Positions 1-6,758 of a stretch of DNA of 8,246 bases are shown here, piece by piece (position 1 is the stretch's first letter; every line of letters begins with the position of its first letter). Made by a program: the position numbers and the translations under genes. This DNA comes from Pseudomonadota bacterium (lineage in GTDB: Bacteria > Pseudomonadota > Gammaproteobacteria > Burkholderiales > Rhodocyclaceae): positions 1 to 8,246 of the forward strand of contig JAUPVD010000433.1 in NCBI GenBank assembly GCA_030917225.1, in the 5' to 3' direction. The notes beneath the pieces were generated by a model. It did not search any database, had not been told where the DNA came from, and saw only the letters and a program-made list of their open reading frames with translations.

Positions 1-1
1 C

Positions 2-754
2 GTATCAATCGGCCCACTCGCCATCCACTGGTACGGCCTCATGTACCTGCTCGCCTTCCTGCAGTTCTGGTGGCTGGGCAAGCTGCGCATCAGTCGGGGC
101 GCTGCGCCCGGCTGGCGGATCGAGGCGCTGGACGACCTGCTTTTCTACGGTGTGCTTGGCGTCATCCTCGGTGGCCGCCTGGGGCAGATACTGTTCTACG
201 AGCCAGGCTACTACCTCGGGCACCCGCTGGAAATTCTTGCGGTCTGGAAAGGCGGCATGTCCTTTCACGGCGGTTTTCTCGGCGTTCTCGTGGCCATGGC
301 TTTCGTCGCCCGCAAATATGGGCGTGCCTGGCTGGATGTCACCGACTTCATCGCGCCATTGGTGCCGCTGGGGCTGGCGGTCGGTCGTATCGGCAATTTC
401 ATCAACGGTGAGCTATGGGGCCGGATCGCCGACCCGGCACTGCCATGGGCCATGGTGTTCCCACAGGTCGACAACCTGCCACGCCACCCCTCGCAGCTCT
501 ATCAGGCGGCGGGTGAAGGACTGCTGCTGTTCATTCTGTTATGGCTCTACTCAGCCACACCCCGGGGTCGCGGTGCAGTTTCGGGGGCTTTCCTGGTCGG
601 CTACGGCTGTTTCCGCTTTTTTGCGGAATTTTTCCGCACACCGGACGCCGGCATCTTCGGACTTTCCTACGAGGTCAGCATGGGGCAGTGGCTGTCGCTG
701 CCAATGATTGTGGCCGGACTGATGCTGATGGCCCGGGCACGCCAGCCGCGCTAA
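2..754 (+). CDS. lgt: Prolipoprotein diacylglyceryl transferase (Lgt), 5' end outside the window
   Basis: Lgt is the inner-membrane enzyme that moves the diacylglyceryl group of phosphatidylglycerol onto the lipobox cysteine of prelipoproteins, the first step of lipoprotein maturation. The reading frame is open from base 2, and the residues before the first visible Met (base 41) already match the family (IHWYG, codons 8-12). The true start is therefore upstream, probably only some 10-15 residues away, and the ATG at 41 is internal. Other family marks, counted from the Met at 41, are GGRLG (44-48), MSFHGG with the conserved His76, the Lgt signature [14 protein letters not shown] at 115-128, and YGCFR at 188-192 carrying the conserved Tyr and Arg. 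Several hydrophobic helices are visible, the last at about 213-231, followed by a short basic tail. The gene ends 6 bp from the stop of the converging kinase gene. Identification is secure. Confidence 0.97.
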   Translation, partial: VSIGPLAIHWYGLMYLLAFLQFWWLGKLRISRGAAPGWRIEALDDLLFYGVLGVILGGRLGQILFYEPGYYLGHPLEILAVWKGGMSFHGGFLGVLVAMAFVARKYGRAWLDVTDFIAPLVPLGLAVGRIGNFINGELWGRIADPALPWAMVFPQVDNLPRHPSQLYQAAGEGLLLFILLWLYSATPRGRGAVSGAFLVGYGCFRFFAEFFRTPDAGIFGLSYEVSMGQWLSLPMIVAGLMLMARARQPR

Positions 755-760
755 AGCAAA

Positions 761-3700
761 CTACGCGGTTTCGTCGCCGCTGTCGGCACTCATCGGCGCC
801 ACCAGCGGCGCGGCAATCACAAAACGGGCTCCGCGCCCCGGTTCGCTATACACCGCGATGTCGCCACCAAGCACGCCAGTGACCAGGTTATAGACGATGT
901 GCAGCCCAAGACCGCTGCCGCCTTTGCCTAATTTGGTCGTAAAGAACGGATCGAAGATGCGCGACTGGTCGGCGGCGGCGATACCGCATCCGTCATCGGC
1001 GACAGTCAACTCAAAATAGGCATCCGCCAGCATCCGGGCACTGATCCTTACCGTTCCTTGTTCGCGTCCCTCAAAAGCGTGCAGCAAGGCGTTATTGATC
1101 AGGTTAGCGACAACCTGCCCGAGAGGGCCCGGGTAGCTGTCGCAAACAATCTCAGCCGGAATCTCATAATCGACGACAAAGTGCGACTTGCGGATCGTCG
1201 GCTGCAGGGTCAGCAGGATTTCGGCAACGACCTCCTCCAGTGCAAACTCGCGGCGCTGGGAACTGGTCTGGTCAACCGCCACCTGCTTGAAGCTGACCAC
1301 CAGCTCCGATGCACGCCGCAGGTTGCGCAGCAGGATGTCGGCAGCCAGCCGCGCACTGCCGGTAAAGCTTTCGAGCGTGCTGCGACGAACCCCGTGCTGC
1401 AGGCTCTCGACAAAGAGTGCGACCTGTTCATCCAGCGTGCTGGCAACGGTAATGCAATTGCCGATCGGCGTATTGAGCTCATGTGCGACGCCCGCCACCA
1501 GCGACCCGAGGGCTGCCAGTTTCTCGGAACGGACCAGTTCGGACTGGGCGCGCTGCAAGGTCGACAGCGTCGCGGCAAGTTCGTCGTTGGATTTGCGCAA
1601 CGCTTCGGTTCGTTCGACCACACGCTGCTCGAGCGATGCGGCAAGTTCGGCCAGCTCTCGTTCAAGGCGGCGTCGCTCGGTAATATCCTCTTCGGCCAGA
1701 ATCAGCAGTTCATCGCCTTCGAGGGCAACCATCCTGCCGGATATCAGGCAGAGGATTTCTGCGCCATCGCCTCGCTTTAGCCACGCTTCGTAGGCGTGAA
1801 TTTCGCCATTTTTCTCGATTGACGAAAGCACTGCTGTGCGGTCTTCAAGGTTGCGCCAGAAATCCAGGCGCGGACCGTTCCGACCGATGACATCGGCGCG
1901 CGACTGGCGGAACTGCTGCTCCCACGCAATGTTGGCATCGACCACCGCATAATTTTCAGCTCGGCGCGAAACCGTCATGGCTACCGGTGACGAGTGGAAC
2001 AGCGCCGAGAATTTCTGCTGACTGGCTGCCAGTGCTTCGCCCGCACGCTCCCGGGCCAGCTCGCCGCTCGCGCGCTCGGCGAATACCTGTACCAGTGATC
2101 GAGCAAGGTCGGGATTGGTTAACGGCTTCGTATCCATGACCGTGAGCAGACCGATGACAGCGCCTGCATCATCCCGCAACGGGGCACCCACGTAGGAGGC
2201 CAGGCCTTGTCGTGCGAGCGCCTCATCCTGCGGGAACTGTTCGGCAACGTGATCGGTGTAAATGCAGATCTGGCCCGCCAGAACACACTCGCAAGGCGCG
2301 CCTTTGGCCTCATAGGCAAATGATTCACGCGGCGTCCCATGGAAGAAAGCTGCGCGGGTCACGATACGTGATGGATGGGCCGGATCGCGGAAACCGATGA
2401 AGCCGACTGCGAATCCCAGCGCCTCGACCAGATCAGTGACAAGGTCTTCATAGAAGGCCGCCGGAGCAAGCAGGCCGCCTCCCTGCGCCAGACGACGCAG
2501 TGCGCGATCGGCTTTGCGCTGCTCGGTTTCATCGCGTACCACGGCGACCATATAGGCCCCACCTTCGATGGTCACCTGGACCGCCGACATCACGCATTCG
2601 CGGATTTCGCCATGCCGGGTGCCGAGATGAAGGAAATAGTTGCGTACATGTTCGCCCAGGCGCACACGGCGCACCAACTCCTCACGCTCCTCCGGGTTGC
2701 GCCAGATGCCAAGTTCCAGCGACGTGCGGCCGATAGCTTCTTCGGCGCGCCAGCCCGTAAGTTTTTCGAACGCTTCATTGACCAGCGTGAAGCAGCCATC
2801 TTCCAGCCGGCTCAGCGAAATGAAATCGACGCTACCGTTGATCGCCGCAGCAAACTTGGCTTCCGAGGCGCGCAGCGCCTGTTCGGTTTGACGCGCCTCG
2901 GTGACATCGCGCGCTACCGCCACCATACAGTCTTCGCCTGCAATCGACACCACAAAGGCTGAAACCAGGCACTCCAGCGTCGCGCCCGCCTTGGTCTTCA
3001 TCCGCATCGGGAAATCGTGAATTCTGTCGCCTACACGCAAGCGCTCGACAAGACTTTGTCGATCGGCGGCATCCACCCAAATGCCCAGCTCCAGCGCACT
3101 CGACGCCAACGCCTCCTCGCTGGTCCACCCGCTGAGGCGCTCAAACGCCTCGTTCACTGCAAGGTAGTGCGAATCAGAAAGCCGGCTGATGGTGATGTAG
3201 TCGTAACTGCCGTGAAAGGCTGCTGAAAATTTTGCCTCTGACGTGGCCAGCGCCTCCTCGGCACGGCGACGAGCGCCCAGATCGATACCGACACCGAGCA
3301 GATGCGGCGCCCCTGACATATCCAGCTTCAGGCCCGTGAACAGATAAGGCTGGCGCACGCCGTCGGCTCGGATCAGGCTGGCTTCGGCAACCGCCTCGCC
3401 GCTGGCAAAGACCTGCTCGATGGCCTTGGCTACGGTTGTGCGATCCGGACCATCGAAAAGGTCCAGGGGATGCAAGGCCGGGATCTCGTCGGCATTGCGA
3501 CCGGTAATGGCTTCAAAGTTGTGATTCCACAGAACGAAGCGACCATCCGGATTAATCAGATAGAAGATGCCAGGCAGCGATTCAATGACCGTCTGGGTAA
3601 ATTCATGGTTTGCGTGCAGGGCAGCTTCGGCCTGGCCATGTTCATCCAGCTCGCGCACCAGCGCAATGCGTTTTGCCTCCAGTTCGCCAAAAGCGTCGCG

Positions 3701-4345
3701 CAACTCAAGCCGCATGGCGTCCAGGTGACGGGCGAGCTCGCCGATTTCATCCTGACTGCTGGTCGTTATTGGCCGATCAAGTTCACCGGTGGCAAGTTTT
3801 TGCGCTGCATTGCGGATTTCCCGCAGAGGATTGATCAATCGATTCTCAAGCAACAGCAGAATCAGCACAAAGGAAGCAACAAGCTGGACAAGCAGCGTGA
3901 CGCCAAGTTTTACGGCTTCGAGTAAAAGTTCGCTCTCTATTCGACCAGTCGACAATTCGATCGTCAGATAGCCCAACACCTGCCCATCACGGCGTATTTC
4001 CCGCTTCTCGAAGACAGCCTCTCCCTTCCGGCGCTCCGGGTGCTCCATCTGGAGAAAGGTGTTGTGGCTGCTGTCCTCGACAGAGATGCGCACGACATCC
4101 GGATTGATGAGGACGGCATCGGCGAGTTGTCGTGCCGTGTCGGAATCCACGTTCCATATGGAGGACACCAGACCGTGCACCAGAATATTGGCGTATTGCT
4201 GCAGAGGTGCCGTAACGCGTTCGCGATAGGCATCCGCATAGCGATCCCTGGCCACCAGCCCTCCCAGCAGCAACGCCGGAATCAGCACGCACAGAGCGAC
4301 ACCGAGGACGATCGCGTGACGCAGTGACTGGAACGGTCTTAGCAC
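761..4345 (-). CDS. Multi-PAS/GAF transmembrane sensor histidine kinase (orphan)
   Basis: A 1194-aa inner-membrane histidine kinase, using a GTG start at 4345. Order of parts: TM1 at about 11-32; a small periplasmic sensor of about 110 residues, possibly Cache-like; TM2 at about 143-166; HAMP at about 168-220; PAS1 246-358; PAS2 368-485; PAS3 495-610; GAF 628-765; PAS4 777-890; coiled coil 890-940; H-box with HELNTPIGN and phospho-acceptor His955; ATPase domain with N-box (NLINNA, about 1081-1086), G1 DDGCG (1117-1121), F-box FDPFFTT (1131-1137) and G2 GGSGLGL (1142-1148). HELNT also fits the ExxT phosphatase motif. All catalytic boxes look intact. There is no receiver or HPt domain and no response regulator in the window, so partner and signal are unknown. 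The frame stays open to an ATG at 4474, but that start has no ribosome binding site and adds 43 residues of uncharacteristic sequence. The GTG has GAGGGG five bases upstream and sits just before TM1. Confidence 0.93.
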   Translation of the reverse strand: MLRPFQSLRHAIVLGVALCVLIPALLLGGLVARDRYADAYRERVTAPLQQYANILVHGLVSSIWNVDSDTARQLADAVLINPDVVRISVEDSSHNTFLQMEHPERRKGEAVFEKREIRRDGQVLGYLTIELSTGRIESELLLEAVKLGVTLLVQLVASFVLILLLLENRLINPLREIRNAAQKLATGELDRPITTSSQDEIGELARHLDAMRLELRDAFGELEAKRIALVRELDEHGQAEAALHANHEFTQTVIESLPGIFYLINPDGRFVLWNHNFEAITGRNADEIPALHPLDLFDGPDRTTVAKAIEQVFASGEAVAEASLIRADGVRQPYLFTGLKLDMSGAPHLLGVGIDLGARRRAEEALATSEAKFSAAFHGSYDYITISRLSDSHYLAVNEAFERLSGWTSEEALASSALELGIWVDAADRQSLVERLRVGDRIHDFPMRMKTKAGATLECLVSAFVVSIAGEDCMVAVARDVTEARQTEQALRASEAKFAAAINGSVDFISLSRLEDGCFTLVNEAFEKLTGWRAEEAIGRTSLELGIWRNPEEREELVRRVRLGEHVRNYFLHLGTRHGEIRECVMSAVQVTIEGGAYMVAVVRDETEQRKADRALRRLAQGGGLLAPAAFYEDLVTDLVEALGFAVGFIGFRDPAHPSRIVTRAAFFHGTPRESFAYEAKGAPCECVLAGQICIYTDHVAEQFPQDEALARQGLASYVGAPLRDDAGAVIGLLTVMDTKPLTNPDLARSLVQVFAERASGELARERAGEALAASQQKFSALFHSSPVAMTVSRRAENYAVVDANIAWEQQFRQSRADVIGRNGPRLDFWRNLEDRTAVLSSIEKNGEIHAYEAWLKRGDGAEILCLISGRMVALEGDELLILAEEDITERRRLERELAELAASLEQRVVERTEALRKSNDELAATLSTLQRAQSELVRSEKLAALGSLVAGVAHELNTPIGNCITVASTLDEQVALFVESLQHGVRRSTLESFTGSARLAADILLRNLRRASELVVSFKQVAVDQTSSQRREFALEEVVAEILLTLQPTIRKSHFVVDYEIPAEIVCDSYPGPLGQVVANLINNALLHAFEGREQGTVRISARMLADAYFELTVADDGCGIAAADQSRIFDPFFTTKLGKGGSGLGLHIVYNLVTGVLGGDIAVYSEPGRGARFVIAAPLVAPMSADSGDETA
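2510..3244 (-). repeat. Tandem duplicated PAS modules inside the kinase gene
   Basis: Two successive modules, coded at about 2882-3244 (PAS2) and 2510-2869 (PAS3), align without gaps over about 123 residues. By hand I count roughly 60 identities, near half. Shared marks are SEAKF at the start, VNEAFE.L.GW, the block LELGIW, an EC near the C-terminal strand, MVAV.RD.TE, and a closing ALR. PAS4 is a more distant copy (SQQKFSALFHSS, LDFWRN, EEDITER). The pattern fits intragenic duplication followed by divergence. It is a protein-level repeat; I did not see long identical DNA. Confidence 0.7.
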
Positions 4346-4350
4346 TGAAG

Positions 4351-4357
4351 CCCCTCT
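4351..4357 (-). promoter_or_regulatory. Ribosome binding site deciding the GTG start of the kinase
   Basis: On the minus strand, AGAGGGG lies five bases before GTG at 4345. The in-frame ATG at 4474 is preceded by TAGCCC, with no purine-rich site. A better-looking AAGGAG (4376-4381) lies one base before an out-of-frame ATG at 4374, too close to serve it, and is too far from the GTG. Confidence 0.5.
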
Positions 4358-4459
4358 GCAGACAGTTGCCCCATTCTCCTTCAAACGCCGGAGTTTTGCA
4401 CAGCGCGGCACGCCGTTCCGGGCGGCCCCATCCTTTGCAGGTTTGCGCTCGCAGAACGA

Positions 4460-4488
4460 GTGACAAGCGCGCATGGGCTACGTAGAAT
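4460..4488 (+). promoter_or_regulatory. Predicted sigma70-type promoter for the VOC gene and the gene after it
   Basis: GTGACA (4460-4465, five of six to TTGACA) and TAGAAT (4483-4488, five of six to TATAAT) are separated by exactly 17 bases. Transcription would begin near 4495, leaving a leader of about 38 bases before the ATG at 4533. It lies in the divergent intergenic region and points right. The match is read directly; use in the cell is inferred. I found no comparably good promoter for the kinase on the other strand. Confidence 0.6.
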
Positions 4489-4502
4489 AGCGCCAATCCG
4501 TA

Positions 4503-4518
4503 ATTATGAATTCTTAAT
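4503..4518. promoter_or_regulatory. AT-rich 16-bp near-palindrome, possible operator
   Basis: ATTATGAATTCTTAAT reads the same on both strands at 14 of 16 positions; only the pair 4507/4514 breaks symmetry. It is centred on GAATTC. It sits about 8 to 23 bases after the predicted transcription start and just before the ribosome binding site, in an AT-rich patch within GC-rich DNA. Such a place suits a repressor site, but chance or simple AT enrichment around a leader is also possible. Confidence 0.3.
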
Positions 4519-4532
4519 GCAAGGAGGTTTCC

Positions 4533-5006
4533 ATGAGCCAACGCCCTTTCCGCATTCTCGGCATCCAGCAAATTGCCATCGGCGGCCCCTCCAAGGATCG
4601 CCTGAAGACCCTGTGGGTCGACATGTTCGGACTGGAGATCACCGGCAATTTCGTCAGCGAGCGCGAGAACGTAGACGAGGACATCTGCGCCATGGGCAGC
4701 GGACCGTTCAAGGTTGAAGTCGACCTGATGCAGCCACTCGACGCCGAGAAGAAGCCGGCCGTGCACGCCACCCCGCTCAACCATGTCGGGCTGTGGGTAG
4801 ATGATCTTCCCGTAGCCGTCGAATGGCTGACGGCACAGGGCGTTCGCTTCGCCCCAGGCGGCATCCGCAAGGGCGCGGCTGGCTACGACATCACTTTCCT
4901 GCATCCCAAAGCCAGCGACGAATTTCCAATCGGCGGCGAAGGCGTGCTGATCGAACTGGTACAGGCACCACCGGAAGTGGTGGAGGCTTTTACGCGCTTG
5001 GGTTAA
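4533..5006 (+). CDS. VOC-family protein resembling methylmalonyl-CoA epimerase
   Basis: A 157-aa protein with two vicinal-oxygen-chelate (glyoxalase-fold) halves. The second half closely recalls methylmalonyl-CoA epimerase: [10 protein letters not shown] (82-91), a region ending FLHPK (122-126), and GVLIELVQ (137-144). That enzyme interconverts (S)- and (R)-methylmalonyl-CoA in propionyl-CoA breakdown. The usual four metal-ligand positions appear to be Gln13, Asp64, His84 and Glu141. Last two match the family; the first is normally His and the second usually Glu or Gln, so activity cannot be assumed. The start is well supported: AAGGAGG at 4521-4527, five bases before ATG. A propionyl-CoA-carboxylase-type gene lies about 1.7 kb away on the opposite strand, which favours an acyl-CoA role. 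Alternatives are another VOC enzyme, such as a glyoxalase-I-like lyase or a dioxygenase relative. Membership of the fold is firm; the reaction is inference. Confidence 0.85.
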   Translation: MSQRPFRILGIQQIAIGGPSKDRLKTLWVDMFGLEITGNFVSERENVDEDICAMGSGPFKVEVDLMQPLDAEKKPAVHATPLNHVGLWVDDLPVAVEWLTAQGVRFAPGGIRKGAAGYDITFLHPKASDEFPIGGEGVLIELVQAPPEVVEAFTRLG

Positions 5007-5021
5007 GCTCTGCGCCGCGGA

Positions 5022-5040
5022 GTGCCGCACTAGACGGCAC
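5022..5040 (+). other. Small intergenic stem-loop between the VOC gene and the 535-aa gene
   Basis: GTGCCG (5022-5027) pairs perfectly with CGGCAC (5035-5040) around a 7-base loop. It lies in the 59-bp gap after the VOC stop and 13 bases before the next ribosome binding site. No T-run follows, so it is not a standard terminator. It could slow exonuclease decay or tune expression of the two genes relative to each other, or be chance in GC-rich DNA. Confidence 0.35.
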
Positions 5041-5053
5041 CCGCACACCTGCC

Positions 5054-5060
5054 AAGGAGG
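5054..5060 (+). promoter_or_regulatory. Ribosome binding site deciding the start at 5066
   Basis: AAGGAGG lies five bases before ATG at 5066. The frame is open further upstream to 4823, but that extension would overlap most of the VOC gene's second half, so this site fixes the shorter start. Confidence 0.85.
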
Positions 5061-5065
5061 GTTCA

Positions 5066-6673
5066 ATGACGTGGTTTTCGCTACCGGCCATGCGTGCCGA
5101 CAAGCCGCCGGCCTTTGCCGACATGGCTGCCTGCACCGACTGGCTGAACACCCAGCCGCTGGCCAACGCGCCGCTGATGCAGGAAGTCCTGGCGACCCAG
5201 CTTGACAGCCTCAATGGCTGGCAGATATCGCCACGCGAGCGCTACAAGATTCTCGAAACGCTGCGCAAGGCAGTTGTTGCCATCGAAACCGAAAGCATCA
5301 AGCGCTACGAATACCGCCCGCTCCCTCTCTTGCCCATCGAGCAAAAGGCTTTTGATGCCTCGTGCAGAATCTGGCGCGGACTGGCCATCGGCTACCTGCA
5401 CTGCCTGCGCGCCTGCCTCGACGGCGACAGCGCACTCGCCGAGCATCGAGCAAAGATCGCCCATCGCACACTTGTCTCACTACGCCTGGAGCAGCTCTCG
5501 CGCTATCGGGGCGGCAGTGTTGTGCCGGGCAGCTGGTGGCGCCTCCTGCATGCGGTGCTGGCTTCGGCCGAGCAACTCGGCGTCACCGACACCAGCATCA
5601 GCGACCGGCTTTTTGCCGAAACCCGCGAATCGACCCCCGCAGCGCAGTATGCGATGGCGATCCTGCTTCATCTCTCGCGGCCACACGAGCTCTCGCGCAG
5701 CCAGTTTTCCGCTGCAGTACGCTGGCTTGCGCGCTGGCGCGAGCAGGCCAAGATACTTTCGTCGGCAGCTGCCGCACGCGACGCCCGCAACGTGCTGATT
5801 GATTTGAGCAGCGACACGGCCGTCCACACCGGCAGTACCAGCCCGGCAATGCCCCGCTGGCTGGTCGTCGACAACGCCCTAGGCAAACTCAAAAATCGCA
5901 TCAAGAGCCTACGTGAAGGGCAATCGCCGGAAGAGCTCAGGCTCGGCGCGGGCTTGCCAGCGGACGCCTGCATCGGCCTGATGCAGTTCCTGCATGGCGC
6001 CCTGCAATCGCCATCGGCACCTCTGACCAACAGCCGCGACGAAAAACGCAGCATCGGCGTAAGCAGTACCGTCGAGGGCATTCATCGCCTGCTCGGCGGA
6101 AAACCTGTTGGCGTTGAAGTAGCGGCGACAACCAAGAGCAATCGCACCGTGCACGAGCAGATTGCCATCTTCGGCCACGCCGGTGCCGCTGAACGTATCG
6201 AGAGCGCCGGCGCGAGCCAGACGGCAGCCGCCCGACTGGAACAATGGCGGCTTGTCGCCGAGAGCAATGGCGAACTGACATTGCTGCGTGCCCCCGGCAG
6301 CGATGGCGAGCGTCTTGGCAGCCGCAGCCTTATTGCCGTCAGCGACCCGATCGCCGGACTTCCCTCGCTGGCCATGGTCCGCAGCCTGGCTGTGCTGGAA
6401 GACGGTTCGCTCTGCGCCATTGTCCGCCTGCTGCCCTCCGCCCCCCTGCCATTTGTCGCTACCGGGCGGGAGAAGATGACCAACCGCGTCGTGCAGTACC
6501 CGGCCATTTTCCTGCCCGCAGCCGGTCAGGTCGACAAACCCGCCAGCCTGTTCGTACCGGCCGGCGCCATGGCCAAGCTGACGCGGCTCGACGTTTCCGA
6601 CTTGCCCGATGGTCTCAAGGTTGGCTCACCCCTTGACCGGGGAGCAAATTTCGAGCGCTTGCGCTGCGAATAA
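5066..6673 (+). CDS. Conserved-looking protein of unknown function (535 aa)
   Basis: I do not recognise this protein with confidence. The N-terminal part (about 20-250) appears mostly helical, with Arg- and Trp-rich stretches (SCRIWRGLAIGYLHCLRA at 99-116; RWLARWREQAK at 219-229). A middle part (260-320) looks helical too. From about 390 the sequence looks beta-rich: a strand-like WRLVAESNGELTLL (394-407), GERLGSRSLIAV (414-425), then a final segment ending GANFERL. This C-terminal half faintly recalls PilZ-type c-di-GMP-binding barrels, but the [D/N]xSxxG motif is not properly present (ESNG has one residue too few), so I do not call it. There is no signal peptide or clear membrane segment, so it is probably cytoplasmic. 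The start follows a strong ribosome binding site. It lies 59 bp after the VOC gene on the same strand, probably in one transcript, and ends before a strong terminator. Codon use resembles its neighbours. It is real as a gene; its job is unknown. Confidence 0.85.
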   Translation: MTWFSLPAMRADKPPAFADMAACTDWLNTQPLANAPLMQEVLATQLDSLNGWQISPRERYKILETLRKAVVAIETESIKRYEYRPLPLLPIEQKAFDASCRIWRGLAIGYLHCLRACLDGDSALAEHRAKIAHRTLVSLRLEQLSRYRGGSVVPGSWWRLLHAVLASAEQLGVTDTSISDRLFAETRESTPAAQYAMAILLHLSRPHELSRSQFSAAVRWLARWREQAKILSSAAAARDARNVLIDLSSDTAVHTGSTSPAMPRWLVVDNALGKLKNRIKSLREGQSPEELRLGAGLPADACIGLMQFLHGALQSPSAPLTNSRDEKRSIGVSSTVEGIHRLLGGKPVGVEVAATTKSNRTVHEQIAIFGHAGAAERIESAGASQTAAARLEQWRLVAESNGELTLLRAPGSDGERLGSRSLIAVSDPIAGLPSLAMVRSLAVLEDGSLCAIVRLLPSAPLPFVATGREKMTNRVVQYPAIFLPAAGQVDKPASLFVPAGAMAKLTRLDVSDLPDGLKVGSPLDRGANFERLRCE

Positions 6674-6702
6674 CCGGATAGCCGATCAGGCAAAGCACAA
6701 AG

Positions 6703-6741
6703 AAAACGGCCCGGACATTTGCATGTCCGGGCCGTTTTTTT
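6703..6741. terminator. Bidirectional rho-independent terminator
   Basis: A perfect 16-bp inverted repeat, 6703-6718 with 6723-6738, encloses a 4-base loop (TTGC). Its core CGGCCCGGACAT is GC-rich and flanked by AAAA on the left and a run of seven T (6735-6741) on the right. It therefore ends plus-strand transcripts from the 535-aa gene and, read the other way, minus-strand transcripts from the carboxylase gene. It sits between the two converging stop codons (6673 and 6759). Confidence 0.95.
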
Positions 6742-6758
6742 GGGCCAGCCAAGTCGGC

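Noticed and set aside
1058..3925. Long plus-strand open frames opposite the kinase (1058-1780, 2375-2962, 3470-3925)
   Set aside because: They lie wholly antisense to a kinase with all domains recognisable, lack ribosome binding sites, and encode low-complexity sequences typical of GC-rich shadow frames.
4339..4374. 11-residue minus-strand leader peptide whose stop region overlaps the kinase GTG
   Set aside because: The AAGGAG site is only one base from its ATG, so initiation is unlikely; no amino-acid pattern suggests attenuation.
4823..5065. Upstream extension of the 535-aa gene to an ATG at 4823
   Set aside because: It would overlap the VOC coding region by 184 bases, while a strong AAGGAGG site directly supports ATG at 5066.
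3987..5066. 359-aa minus-strand open frame across the kinase start, the intergenic region and the VOC gene
   Set aside because: It overlaps two real genes in other frames and runs through the divergent promoter region; no domain is visible.
5455..6673. PilZ domain in the C-terminal part of the 535-aa protein
   Set aside because: The beta-rich look is suggestive, but neither the RxxxR nor the [D/N]xSxxG motif is clearly present, so it is left as a hypothesis only.
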